A DNA stretch of 64,000 bases from Pyrodictiaceae archaeon (GCA_027036135.1 JALVSY010000030.1:217501-281500), one strand, 5' to 3'; shown: positions 11,250-19,280, counted from the stretch's first letter. The notes: generated by a model not told the origin, from the sequence alone. Translations and numbers: made by a program.

Positions 11250-11798
11250 CTAATAATAGTATGTTATTGAGACTACTTGTGTAGCACCGCTGATAAAGTT
11301 GCTATTACCTACTCTAACCTCAATAGTTCCCGGGAGAACTGGGAATACTGCGCTACCCTCAGAGCCCACATAGACTTTTTGGTCAAAGGAGGTGCCATAA
11401 GAGTGATATACAACTTCTACATAAGTCTTATCTGTTGTTGATGAGTGCACTGTAACCACTATGTAGCCGGCGTAGTTGATGTGGAATCTCCAGTACATAT
11501 AGGAGGAGGCTGGCTCATTAATAGTCTCGTGGCTCACTAGTGTCTTTGAGAGCCTTAGATTAACTATATCCTCTAGCCGAGATAATTGGTTTTGGCAAGC
11601 GTTAAGCTCTCTTTGCAAGGCACTGATCTGGGACTCAAGATCGCTAGTTGATCTTGCACCAACCGTTTGACTTATTTCGTTTAGCTTAGACTTGTAGTGG
11701 TAGTAGGTGTATCCCCATCCTATAGCCATTAAGACTATGATAGTGACTAGAGCCATTACTGCTGCGGACTTATTAGCGGAGGGAATGCTCTCCGCCAA
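11250..11798 (-). CDS. Single-pass membrane protein with coiled coil and extracellular beta domain
   Basis: Family not recognised. 182 residues: a short polar N-terminus, one membrane helix at about residues 12-32 (VMALVTIIVLMAIGWGYTYY), a coiled coil at about 36-80, and a beta-strand-rich C-terminal domain of about 95 residues. The layout suggests a cell-surface or virion-type anchored protein. It is the last gene of the leftward run in the element, well separated from the replication genes, and has its own upstream AT-rich region. Its job may be surface attachment, exclusion or transfer, but this is a guess. Confidence 0.6.
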   Translation of the reverse strand: MAESIPSANKSAAVMALVTIIVLMAIGWGYTYYHYKSKLNEISQTVGARSTSDLESQISALQRELNACQNQLSRLEDIVNLRLSKTLVSHETINEPASSYMYWRFHINYAGYIVVTVHSSTTDKTYVEVVYHSYGTSFDQKVYVGSEGSAVFPVLPGTIEVRVGNSNFISGATQVVSITYYY

Positions 11799-11925
11799 GT
11801 CCGCAGCACCATAGTCAATATTCCTAATATTTCATTATATAAGACTTATGTAATGTACTACCAAGTCTCGGTGTTAAGGAATAGAGTCAAAGTTATACCT
11901 GGTACTTAACTGAAGGAAGGAAATT

Positions 11926-12189
11926 CTACCTAGCACGTGTGGGCATTTTTAGTAACGCTTCTCTTAGCTGTACCATTAAGTCATAGACGTTACTACTACC
12001 TCTTAACTCTATCTTGCCGCCAGGGTAATATATAATCATTTTGTATCTGTTCAGCCAGCCATAGATAGCTATTGCTAGTCCTATTACGAAGAATACTATG
12101 AACACTATTGGGCCTAGTTCCGCGCTCAAGTTTATCCCTGCAATGTTGAGAAGCAGGGGAGCAAGGGCTATGAGGAGCCCTGCAAGCAC
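11926..12189 (-). CDS. Small membrane protein of the element, start uncertain
   Basis: Two hydrophobic helices (about residues 2-18 and 26-44) followed by a short basic, beta-like tail ending at about residue 87. No family recognised. GTG 12189 is the only usual start codon. The frame stays open and looks coding for about 60 bases further upstream (reading GEWIRDILLEAIYSVELAE), but holds no ATG, GTG or TTG. The gene may therefore use an unusual start or have lost its N-terminus. Confidence 0.5.
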   Translation of the reverse strand: MLAGLLIALAPLLLNIAGINLSAELGPIVFIVFFVIGLAIAIYGWLNRYKMIIYYPGGKIELRGSSNVYDLMVQLREALLKMPTRAR

Positions 12190-12438
12190 CAGGTCCAGTG
12201 ATTCCGCTAGTTCAACTGAGTATATTGCTTCGAGGAGTATGTCGCGGATCCATTCACCTTTATGATTATTAGGCGTAGATTTGTTATGGTGTATAGGGTG
12301 CCTTTAATTCCTCCTTGCCAGATCTTTTTCTCGCCCTCGGCGAGAACCAAGACTAGCACCCATTATTAGTGTGTCAAGAAGGACAGACTTCTATCTAGCT
12401 CCCAGACTGGTCATAGAGTTCGGCTAGGGGATGGAGCC

Positions 12439-13683
12439 TCATCTCGTTACCGCCTCTTTCTTGCCCCGCTTAATCTCTTCGAAGAACCGTTCCCTGATCT
12501 CCTCGGGTACGTGGGCTCTCGCATAGGTGTAGGTTACTGGGTTCCTATCCCAGCCACATCCGAGGCACAAGTCGTGCTGCTTCATCCGCCTACAGCTAGG
12601 CATTAACCAGTTCCGCCTAGCGCCACGCAACCCATAGGCATACTCGACCTGGTACCTCGTAACCCTCTCATTGTAATCTCTAGCATGTTTGGCGAAGAAC
12701 CCTATCACTTGCTCCTTGTCGAAACCGACCCACTTCAGGTACCAGACAAGGGCCAAGCGAGCATAGTGGTCAACATCACCACTCCTAACCATGGTCTCGA
12801 TAATGTTCCTGATACAGGGCGGCACGGCCTCGCTCCCAGCCAGCTCCTCGATGCTCCTGGGTAGGGGCTTCTTTGGCCCCCTGGTTGCCCTGGGCCTTGG
12901 TCGTAGCAGCTTGGGTCTAGGCATATCTACCTCAATCCTATAGACTGTGACTTCCCCAGGGTCTAGTGGGTTGAACATGCTCCAGTCGAAGTCCTCGGCC
13001 CCAAACCTCGGCTCTATGGGCTTTGCAAAGCCCTTATGACCCTTATTGTTCCTATTAGCGGAACAGTCATCCTTGACATTGTAAGTAAAAGGTGGCCTCG
13101 ATGGGTGCTTTGCATCATTGAACATGCTTGGATCCACTAGGGGTTTCCCGCTGCACTTTATCTGGGTGTAGCGGTAGGGCTGTATCAGGCTCCTAGCTAG
13201 TAGGACGTAGCCCTCGTAGTCCGTGGGCTTCTTGAGCGGGATAACGAGTCTTGCACCCTTACACCCGGTCACATACACTAATGGGTCTACCTGGTACCGC
13301 TCCCTAAGGCTCCTCGCAAACTCTAGTGCACGGCTCACAGCCAGCTCTGGGTCGTCTTTGCAGTCGAAATCGTATTGCACAGTATCATAGACCAGGTGCT
13401 CAGCCCCTAGATCAATCTCCCCAGTTACCGCTGCGAGGCTATACTCGGGGCGCACAGCACCAATACCTATGAAGAGATTAACGCTCCGAAACCTAGGCAT
13501 AATCACTTGATCCAAGAGGAGCTCAAAGCCCTGGACAAAGAATACCCGTCTAACCTTAACCCTTGCCCTACGAGGATCACCAATACTATAGAAGACTTCG
13601 CGAGCCTCACCAATCCCAAGAGGCCCCCTAAACCACTTCACCAAAAACTCCCTTACCTTGTTTAGGCTAACCACAATAATCAC
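12439..13683 (-). CDS. Archaeo-eukaryotic primase with PriS-like catalytic and PriL-like Fe-S domains
   Basis: A 414-residue replication protein. The N-terminal part carries AEP primase motifs: an acidic pair in YDFDCKDD (about residues 100-106), GCKGARLVI (the SGxGxH-like element) and DPSMFNDAKHPSR (about 181-193, motif III). The C-terminal part looks like the PriL Fe-S domain, with four cysteines in PPCIRN (about 289), PSCRRM (about 361), DLC (about 369) and LGC (about 372). This joins in one chain what the host encodes as PriS and PriL, as known for some mobile-element primases. It should start replication of the excised circle. It overlaps the ATPase gene upstream by 4 bases, so both are translated together. 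Confidence 0.8.
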   Translation of the reverse strand: MIIVVSLNKVREFLVKWFRGPLGIGEAREVFYSIGDPRRARVKVRRVFFVQGFELLLDQVIMPRFRSVNLFIGIGAVRPEYSLAAVTGEIDLGAEHLVYDTVQYDFDCKDDPELAVSRALEFARSLRERYQVDPLVYVTGCKGARLVIPLKKPTDYEGYVLLARSLIQPYRYTQIKCSGKPLVDPSMFNDAKHPSRPPFTYNVKDDCSANRNNKGHKGFAKPIEPRFGAEDFDWSMFNPLDPGEVTVYRIEVDMPRPKLLRPRPRATRGPKKPLPRSIEELAGSEAVPPCIRNIIETMVRSGDVDHYARLALVWYLKWVGFDKEQVIGFFAKHARDYNERVTRYQVEYAYGLRGARRNWLMPSCRRMKQHDLCLGCGWDRNPVTYTYARAHVPEEIRERFFEEIKRGKKEAVTR

Positions 13684-15494
13684 CCTTGAAGTTCTTCTCG
13701 TGATCTGACTAGATACTTGTCAATAACCTTGGCATATTTCTCGCTGACATAGGGCCTCTCGGTATCCTCAAGCACTCCTACGTGGTAGAGAACCTTCACA
13801 AGCCTGTTGATCGTTGATGGGCTCAGTTTGAGTTTCCTTGCCAACTCTCTTTGGGTTATATCAGGTTCCTCTACAAGCTTGACCACTATATCGCCTAGAG
13901 TCTTAGACGAGGAGCCCAGAGCAAGCTTTGCAGCAAGCCTCATAGCGTGATCATCTATCGTTGGAAGCCCGATTATTCGTGGAACCTGACGTATCAACGT
14001 GTTAGCTTTGACAAAGAGTGAAAGCTGCATACGCGACCTTATCGGGGTATCAGTCTGTGTAACCTCTATATCTTCCGCCCACCGGCCCCGCCCATCATCG
14101 CTTTCCTCATAGTAACGTTTTCTATGAAAAGCTACCCGTAACTTAGCGAGAAGGGTTGCTAGCACATCGAGTTCATCGCTCTTTTCAGGTAGCATTGTGG
14201 CCTTATACAAGTCATCCCTCGTTATTGATTCAAGAGCAGTTGTGAGCATAGTTGAAAGCATGCTCCTTAGCCAGATCATAAGTTTCTGAGCAGCAGGTCT
14301 CTCCAACAATAAAGCTATACGAATGGCATCTTCATCCCTAAGCTGGTAACGATAAATAAGCCATCTAGACCCATAAGCTATCATGGGACCTAAGAACTTA
14401 TTTTCATAAGTCTCAACAGTCATGTTACCGACTATGACGGTATCCACGGGAGAGGATCGTGCACCCTGTGCAGTATCCCTTCTGAAATAGCCATCATAAA
14501 CGCTCTCAAGCAGCGAAAGTATCCTTCTTGCCTCTTTTTCATCCTTTTCCGCTATTGAGCTAAGAGTCGGGAATAGTGTGACTCTGCCATGCATTTGCTC
14601 CACAAGGGCAGGCTTATCGGGCTCTGCAGGCGAAAAACTCGCATAAGTAACATCCCCCAAGCTGAGAACATACACAGAGTCTTTGATCAGTCCCGTAAAG
14701 GTTGTCTTGAGGGCACTTGGTGGCGCAACTACTAGCACCCATAGTGGGCGAGGTTGAACTAGGCCCCTTCTCCTCTCAACCACACGTAGTGTTAAGGCGC
14801 TAGTAATAGTTGTCTCTACTAAGTCTCCTATTTCGGGAGAGAAAACAAGCCTAATGAGCCTTATTATGTCCTCTATGCTTGGCTGGCCTACTAGTCGCTC
14901 TATCATTTCTGTTAGTTCTTCTCTTAATATTTGGCGTGTTTCCACTAACAGGTTAGAGGAATCCACTAAGGAGTTGATGACCTTTCTAATATCCAATTCT
15001 TCATAAGGTACCTTGTGATGTGTTTCCACGCCATATGTTTCCACACCATATAGGCGTTCTGCGCTGGGGGAAACACTTTCAAATCTTCCCAGCTTCTTCA
15101 CAAGCAATTCCTTTATGAGTTTCTTCCTTAGAAGCGTGGACCATGAGTAAATGTATTCAAAGACCTTCTCACTTATCTCATCCACATAGCCCTTTAAGAG
15201 TTCGTCACCAATATACTCGCTGTGCGCGCGTAGTGTGTCCGCTAACTCGTTCACGTTATGCGCTTCTACCTCGAATAGTGCTTCAACATCGTTGTCATTG
15301 TAGCGCCAGAAGGTTACCCTGTAGCGGGCATCTTCCTTACTCCTCTTCATACGCCGTATCTCTATCGCGTAGTGGCCTAGGATTAGAATCATTTTCTTCT
15401 TATTTATTGCTTGTAGCTCAATCGGCAAATCTACTATTTTTGGCTTGACGATTTCAACCCTATGTTCGACACTATTGTGTGGCTGCATACTCAT
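13680..15494 (-). CDS. AAA-like replication ATPase with C-terminal winged helix
   Basis: 604 residues from ATG 15494, chosen because GAGGTG precedes it by 7 bases and the Cas4-like gene stops right there. The frame is open to 15629, inside that gene. A P-loop-like motif reads APPSALKTT at about residues 256-264; it lacks the glycine before the lysine. Downstream blocks (LLESVYDGYF, IVGNMTVETYE, AYGSRWLIYRYQ) match the layout of phage/plasmid helicase-type AAA ATPases. The C-terminal 75 residues are a winged helix (QRELARKLKLSPSTINRLVKV). Being coupled to the primase gene, it is probably the helicase or origin-binding ATPase of the element. The family is not firmly identified. Confidence 0.65.
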   Translation of the reverse strand: MSMQPHNSVEHRVEIVKPKIVDLPIELQAINKKKMILILGHYAIEIRRMKRSKEDARYRVTFWRYNDNDVEALFEVEAHNVNELADTLRAHSEYIGDELLKGYVDEISEKVFEYIYSWSTLLRKKLIKELLVKKLGRFESVSPSAERLYGVETYGVETHHKVPYEELDIRKVINSLVDSSNLLVETRQILREELTEMIERLVGQPSIEDIIRLIRLVFSPEIGDLVETTITSALTLRVVERRRGLVQPRPLWVLVVAPPSALKTTFTGLIKDSVYVLSLGDVTYASFSPAEPDKPALVEQMHGRVTLFPTLSSIAEKDEKEARRILSLLESVYDGYFRRDTAQGARSSPVDTVIVGNMTVETYENKFLGPMIAYGSRWLIYRYQLRDEDAIRIALLLERPAAQKLMIWLRSMLSTMLTTALESITRDDLYKATMLPEKSDELDVLATLLAKLRVAFHRKRYYEESDDGRGRWAEDIEVTQTDTPIRSRMQLSLFVKANTLIRQVPRIIGLPTIDDHAMRLAAKLALGSSSKTLGDIVVKLVEEPDITQRELARKLKLSPSTINRLVKVLYHVGVLEDTERPYVSEKYAKVIDKYLVRSREELQG

Positions 15495-15499
15495 TGTTT

Positions 15500-16111
15500 T
15501 CACCTCTTGGCTAGGCATTGCCATTTGTATGGGCAGTGTGTGCACCATGGGCCTGGCTCTCTGGGTGGCTTTGTCCTCGTTGTTATTGCTTTGTGTAGCT
15601 TGATTGCTCTCTTTACTAGCTGGCTCCACATCCCCTTGTCTAGGCTGTGCCTGTAGACCTTGACCTCGCCGCTCCTAGCTATGTAGACTAGGTAGCCTCT
15701 CTTGGCTCTCAGCATGTAGGTGTAGGCGTTTAGTTGTAGTAGGTGGCTCCTATAGGGCTCCACTGGCAGCTTATTGGTTGTCTTGAGCTCTACGACTACT
15801 CCTTCATCGGGGTGGTAGAGGTCTGCGTGCCCCACTAGCCAGAACTCTCCCACCCTGTACCTTGCCTCGACCTCTACTAGCCATCCCTTCCCTGTTAGGA
15901 GCTCCTGTAGCTTCTCGTGAACCCCATTACCAATCAACATCACAACGTTGCTTGGGTCGAGGGCTGGGCGCGGCCAAGTACGCTCATAGTAGGCGCGTCT
16001 CAGACAGCCAGCAGCCTCACTAACATGGATCCTGTCAAGACTATAGACTCTCCTACGCTTCTCGACAAGCTCGCGGAACCAGCCATAAACAGTCTCAGCA
16101 GTAAGCAACAC
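15500..16111 (-). CDS. Cas4-like PD-(D/E)XK nuclease with Fe-S cluster
   Basis: 203 residues with the Cas4/RecB-like nuclease signature: an N-terminal cysteine in SEAAGCLRRAYYE, the catalytic Asp in VGHADLY and VVELKTT (ExK), then a conserved QLNAY and a C-terminal CTHCPYKWQC. Four cysteines would hold a [4Fe-4S] cluster. Cas4-like proteins are 5'-3' exonucleases. Without any cas1/cas2 or CRISPR array here, it most likely serves replication or recombination of the element. The gene lies between the wHTH protein (2-base gap) and the ATPase, whose ribosome-binding site is inside its last codons. Confidence 0.85.
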   Translation of the reverse strand: MLLTAETVYGWFRELVEKRRRVYSLDRIHVSEAAGCLRRAYYERTWPRPALDPSNVVMLIGNGVHEKLQELLTGKGWLVEVEARYRVGEFWLVGHADLYHPDEGVVVELKTTNKLPVEPYRSHLLQLNAYTYMLRAKRGYLVYIARSGEVKVYRHSLDKGMWSQLVKRAIKLHKAITTRTKPPREPGPWCTHCPYKWQCLAKR

Positions 16112-16113
16112 AG

Positions 16114-16515
16114 CTACCGCCTCTTGAAGCCTTCTTTGAGAACCCAGTAGGGGCAGATCCCGGCAAGGCCGCAGACTGTGCCTTCGCTTTCGCAGCGGAA
16201 GCGCTGCCTACGACTACTACAGCGTTTGATGAACTCTCTCCACAATGTCTTGGGCTTCAAGGTGTACCTTACAGGGCGGCTACCATTATGCCTCTCAGCC
16301 AGCCCAAGCCTCTCCAAGAGGGCTAGGAGCTTGCCTAGCTGAGTAACCCAGTAATGATTATAGCCATAGATTGCCGCCAGATCCCTGGCCTTGACATAAA
16401 GGCTCCGCTTAGTAGAGACCACATCAATTAACAGGGACAGAGCCTTAACCATCTGCTTCTCGTTAGCAGCAGCGTTTTTTGGAGAAGAAAACGCGCCAAA
16501 AACTTGGGCTGCCAT
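16114..16515 (-). CDS. Winged-helix DNA-binding protein with cysteine-rich tail
   Basis: 133 residues. Residues about 20-80 form a winged helix (ARDLAAIYGYNHYWVTQLGKLL and GLAERHNGSRPVRYTL as the wing). The C-terminus has four cysteines in CSSRRQRFRCESEGTVCGLAGICPY, enough for a small metal or Fe-S site. The start at 16515 is supported by GAGGAGGT 9 bases upstream. It heads the replication operon, so it could be the origin-binding or regulatory protein. No named family recognised. Confidence 0.65.
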   Translation of the reverse strand: MAAQVFGAFSSPKNAAANEKQMVKALSLLIDVVSTKRSLYVKARDLAAIYGYNHYWVTQLGKLLALLERLGLAERHNGSRPVRYTLKPKTLWREFIKRCSSRRQRFRCESEGTVCGLAGICPYWVLKEGFKRR

Positions 16516-16574
16516 CTTAGTCGTTACCTCCTCTTCTTGTTTTTGAAACCTTTGCCTAGCTTAGTTACCTAGTT

Positions 16575-16757
16575 CTAATCATCGCTGTCTATCACTAAGT
16601 AGACCTTGACCTTCTTGCCCTTGGCGTGTAGCTCGCTCCAAAGGTCATTATACATTGTGGGCAAGTAGATCTTGTAGCGCTTGGTCTCCTTTACTATACC
16701 TCTCCTGCCAAGATATAATGATGTAGCTCTAACAATTAGGCTTGAATCGGTACTCAT
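16575..16757 (-). CDS. Small (60 aa) element protein, AbrB-like possibility
   Basis: A basic 60-residue protein whose second half (KRYKIYLPTMYNDLWSEL then KKVKVYLVI) resembles short beta-rich swapped-hairpin regulators of crenarchaeal plasmids. It is the first leftward gene beyond the divergent promoter, with ATG 16757. A role as a transcription regulator or copy-number protein is inference only. Confidence 0.5.
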   Translation of the reverse strand: MSTDSSLIVRATSLYLGRRGIVKETKRYKIYLPTMYNDLWSELHAKGKKVKVYLVIDSDD

Positions 16758-16825
16758 GTGCTACACACCGTGTATATGATTATGTGAGCACGAAAATAGG
16801 GATTTCTAGAACCTTTTTTATTCTG

Positions 16826-16839
16826 TGTATCCGGATACA
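16826..16839. promoter_or_regulatory. Perfect 14-bp palindrome, candidate operator
   Basis: TGTATCCGGATACA is a perfect inverted repeat in the 106-base gap between the divergent 60-aa gene and the rightward wHTH gene. It lies between an AT-rich stretch (CTTTTTTATTC, 16813-16823) that could be the TATA region and the GAGGAGGT ribosome-binding site at 16848. Its place fits autorepression by the wHTH protein encoded just downstream. Confidence 0.55.
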
Positions 16840-16863
16840 GGCACATAGAGGAGGTCTGCGAAA

Positions 16864-17721
16864 ATGGGGGATTCTGAACCCAGGTCTATAGAACTGTTGA
16901 GAGAATTTAGCGAACTAATACCTCAATTCAGAGAATTCGTTGAAAATATTGTTACTAATGTATTGAGTATGTCTTACCAGGAGGGTGTGGTCTATATGAG
17001 TATTGCTGGTCTCAGCGATATCACGCAGAGCAATGTTATTAGTGTGCTTAAAGCGAAGCTTGGAATCGATGAAGGAAGAGCTAGATATATTCTCCGAAGG
17101 CTTGCAGAGTATGGTCTTATTGATAGAAAGGAGATAAAAGGTAAACAAGGCCGTACTTATCTCTTATCTGCGCCTAGTTGGCGTCTAAGACTTGTTCTAG
17201 CGCTAGTGTGCTCCCCGAGCTTAATATCGATCACCTTGCTTCCCCTATGCGAAGAACTAGTAATGCTTGGCACGGATGAGCAATGGGAGAACGGCTTACC
17301 AAAAATACGCCACCTCTACTTACAATACATCAAGCTTGTCCTCAATAACCTATCTGCGCAGAGACAAGGTGACGTAGATAATAGGGCCAGGAAAAAACGT
17401 TCCACGTCATTCTCTTCTATAAGAATGCCAGGCCTCCTCGCTGTAGCTCAATATATAGACTTTGTCACGGCCTTACTAGCGGCCAAGATTCTTATTCCGG
17501 GTAACCAGTTCAGCAGCCTAGTAAATGAGCTAAGAAGATATAACGAGAACGACGTTGCAGACCTATTTAACTATGCTCGTGAGTCTAAATCCCTAGCCAA
17601 GTTCATTGAAGGACACGAGGATCCGTGCAAGCTCTTACTAGCCATAAAATCATCAATCACCTTGTCGCCAAGTCACATGCTCCTAGTACGAAAACTCCTC
17701 AAGAAGCAAACAGTAAATTAA
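16864..17721 (+). CDS. wHTH-domain protein of the element (possible regulator)
   Basis: 285 residues. The N-terminal third carries a helix-turn-helix with a wing (ITQSNVISVLKAKLGID, ARYILRRLAEYGLIDRKE, KQGRTYLLS), typical of archaeal wHTH regulators. The rest is helical and matches no family known to me. ATG 16864 follows a good GAGGAGGT site. It is the only rightward gene of the element and overlaps the integrase gene tail-to-tail by 23 bases. It may bind the palindrome in front of it and govern lysogeny-like maintenance. Confidence 0.6.
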   Translation: MGDSEPRSIELLREFSELIPQFREFVENIVTNVLSMSYQEGVVYMSIAGLSDITQSNVISVLKAKLGIDEGRARYILRRLAEYGLIDRKEIKGKQGRTYLLSAPSWRLRLVLALVCSPSLISITLLPLCEELVMLGTDEQWENGLPKIRHLYLQYIKLVLNNLSAQRQGDVDNRARKKRSTSFSSIRMPGLLAVAQYIDFVTALLAAKILIPGNQFSSLVNELRRYNENDVADLFNYARESKSLAKFIEGHEDPCKLLLAIKSSITLSPSHMLLVRKLLKKQTVN

Positions 17722-19036
17722 AGATATGCAAAATATATTTTTGATATTTTTCGTCTGTTTCTCCTAATAGGTCGCTGTATCTTCTCTCGCTTACCCTGAG
17801 TTCTCCGAAGCGGCTCTGGGCGAAGGCTGCTGCTTCGTAGCCCATTGTCTTCCTCATAAGCTGCCACGCTATCTTCCTGAGGTACTTCGGCCTTATTAGG
17901 CCGTGTCTTTTAGCGTACCTCGTGACTAGCTCGCGTCTGAGCTGCTTGCTTAGGAGCTCCGTCTCTCTTAGTAGCTCTAGTGTCTCCTTTGCGAGGTATA
18001 GCCATTCGCAGGGCTTGTTCCCCTCTCTCAGGCCTAGGTAGTAGCGGCAGAACCCCTGCTCGGGGCAGACTAGCCTAGGGGTGAACCCGTAGCCAGGGAT
18101 CTCTACCTGCTCCTCTGGCCGCCACACAGCTAGCATCCTGAGAGCATGCTCCAGCCTTGCACCACTCTCTAGCATTAGGCGGTAGAGCGCGTAGTAGCCC
18201 CGGTGGTTCTGTCTTAGATGTTCAAGGGTCTTCCTCAGCTCTTCTAGGTTGATGGGGTAGACTCTTATGTCTAGCTTGTAGCTCCTAGAGGGCACTACTT
18301 CTAGTATCCATGCCATTGTTTCTCCGCTTATCCTTCTCTTGTGGTATAGGTAGCGAATGTAGTGCCTAAACACATTGCGTAGCCAGCCGTTTTTGTGTCT
18401 AGCGATTTGCTCTACTAGTTCCTCGCTGAGCTCCTTGCCTTCTAGCTCGCGTTTGAAGAGGTTGCGGTACTTCCTTAGCTGCTCCTCTGTCAATACCTTT
18501 CTGCGCTTCTTCCTCTCCCGCAGGTAGTGCTCGAAGTCCTCGCTCCACTCTAGCTTGACGCCCGCTAGGGATAGGCCGAGCATCTTCTTGAGGTCCTCTC
18601 TGAACTCCTGGGCAACGAAGCGGAGAATAGCGTTCTTCAAGTACTCATCGTTCTTAGCGAGCGCCAAGACCTCTAAGGCCAACCCGTAGTCTATGCCGCC
18701 GTCCTCGCCTAGTATGCCCAGAGCCCTAAGCCTATCAGAGGCAGCAACCAGGCTCTCGAACTCACTCCTAGAGACAAGCCCAGAGGAGAAGAGTCTGAGG
18801 AAGCGCTCGTCTGGTACCTCTAGCCTCTTGTTCAGGTAGCGGTTGAGAGTATACCTACTAACACCCAGGGCCTCGAGGACACGCCTCTGCCCATACTTCT
18901 CTACAGCATAGCGCAGAACCCTGAGCTTGGTCCCAGGGTCTAGCCTAGAGGGGTCTAGCTGAGAGTACCAACCCACGCCCAGGAACCCGTGATAAGCGGG
19001 ATGGATTCTCATACTTATGTTGCACGGCTGAGACAT
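17699..19036 (-). CDS. int: Tyrosine recombinase (integrase) of the element
   Basis: An archaeal-type tyrosine integrase that would recombine the element with tRNA-Asp. The C-terminal catalytic part shows the box I arginine in LESGARLEHALRML, a box II-like PKYLRKIAWQLM (K/R in place of the canonical HxxR), and the nucleophile tyrosine region SERRYSDLLGETDEKY. The middle is a helical core-binding domain with a helix-turn-helix (RRVLEALGVSRYTLNRYL) near residue 75. The frame runs back to 19123, inside the tRNA, where it merely translates tRNA sequence. ATG 19036 (or 19012) is the realistic start. It is complete, so integration does not inactivate it. Confidence 0.85.
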   Translation of the reverse strand: MSQPCNISMRIHPAYHGFLGVGWYSQLDPSRLDPGTKLRVLRYAVEKYGQRRVLEALGVSRYTLNRYLNKRLEVPDERFLRLFSSGLVSRSEFESLVAASDRLRALGILGEDGGIDYGLALEVLALAKNDEYLKNAILRFVAQEFREDLKKMLGLSLAGVKLEWSEDFEHYLRERKKRRKVLTEEQLRKYRNLFKRELEGKELSEELVEQIARHKNGWLRNVFRHYIRYLYHKRRISGETMAWILEVVPSRSYKLDIRVYPINLEELRKTLEHLRQNHRGYYALYRLMLESGARLEHALRMLAVWRPEEQVEIPGYGFTPRLVCPEQGFCRYYLGLREGNKPCEWLYLAKETLELLRETELLSKQLRRELVTRYAKRHGLIRPKYLRKIAWQLMRKTMGYEAAAFAQSRFGELRVSERRYSDLLGETDEKYQKYILHIFNLLFAS

Positions 19037-19060
19037 GAACCATGCAACGTAGAGTTGCAC
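19019..19060. repeat. GTTGCA motifs next to the right attachment site
   Basis: GTTGCAC at 19019, CATGCAAC at 19041 and GTTGCAC at 19054 lie 31-72 bases inside the element. They mirror three copies of the same word 21-50 bases inside the other end (10931-10960). They overlap the first codons of int, so binding here could also control integrase expression. Confidence 0.5.
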
Positions 19061-19090
19061 GAGGAGTTGATAGGAGAGGCGTTGAGGATT

Positions 19091-19136
19091 TGGCGCCGCG
19101 GCCGGGATTTGAACCCGGGTCACGGGCTTGACAGGC
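19091..19136 (-). repeat. Right attachment site within tRNA-Asp
   Basis: Identical over 46 bases to 10865-10910. It spans the anticodon loop to CCA and completes the functional tRNA on integration. Confidence 0.95.
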
Positions 19137-19168
19137 CCGCATACTAGGCCAGGCTATACTACCGCGGC
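19091..19168 (-). tRNA. tRNA-Asp(GTC), CCA encoded; attachment site of the element
   Basis: The minus strand starts GCCGCGG and ends CCGCGGC-G-CCA. The acceptor, D (GUAU/AGUAU), anticodon (GGGC-CUGUCAA-GCCC) and T arms (CCGGG/CCCGG with UUCAAAU) all form. The anticodon is GUC. There is no intron. Bases 19091-19136 belong to the att repeat, so the present 3' half was brought in by the element. Confidence 0.95.
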
Positions 19169-19280
19169 ACCATGTAGAAGCGTCTCTCCTCCCAAACCGG
19201 GTTAAATAGTTAACGTGGATGAAGTTCTCCGATAGGGCTTCTTCCCGGTCTTCTTATTGTTCTATTCCTGGTGACCCTAA

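Larger units (their letters stand above)
10865..19136. mobile_element. 8.2-kb element integrated in tRNA-Asp(GTC)
   Basis: A 46-bp perfect direct repeat (10865-10910 and 19091-19136) equals the 3' half of tRNA-Asp, from the anticodon loop to the encoded CCA. The intact tRNA is at the right end and the orphan 3' half at the left end. Excision between the repeats would give a circle of 8,226 bp. The cargo is, from left: two membrane proteins, a PriS-PriL-type primase, an AAA-like ATPase, a Cas4-like nuclease, a wHTH protein and a 60-residue protein (all leftward), a rightward wHTH protein, and a leftward integrase next to the tRNA. The integrase gene is uninterrupted. This is the pNOB8-type arrangement rather than the SSV type, in which integration splits int. 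Lack of capsid-like genes suggests an integrative plasmid, but two unknown membrane proteins leave a virus possible. Confidence 0.93.

Noticed and set aside
15500-16111. Cas4-like protein as evidence for a CRISPR-Cas locus
   Set aside because: No cas1, cas2, effector or repeat array seen in the window; replication genes surround it.
19094-19123. Integrase starting inside the tRNA at 19123
   Set aside because: The first 25-30 residues are translated tRNA and promoter DNA; starts at 19036 or 19012 are more reasonable.
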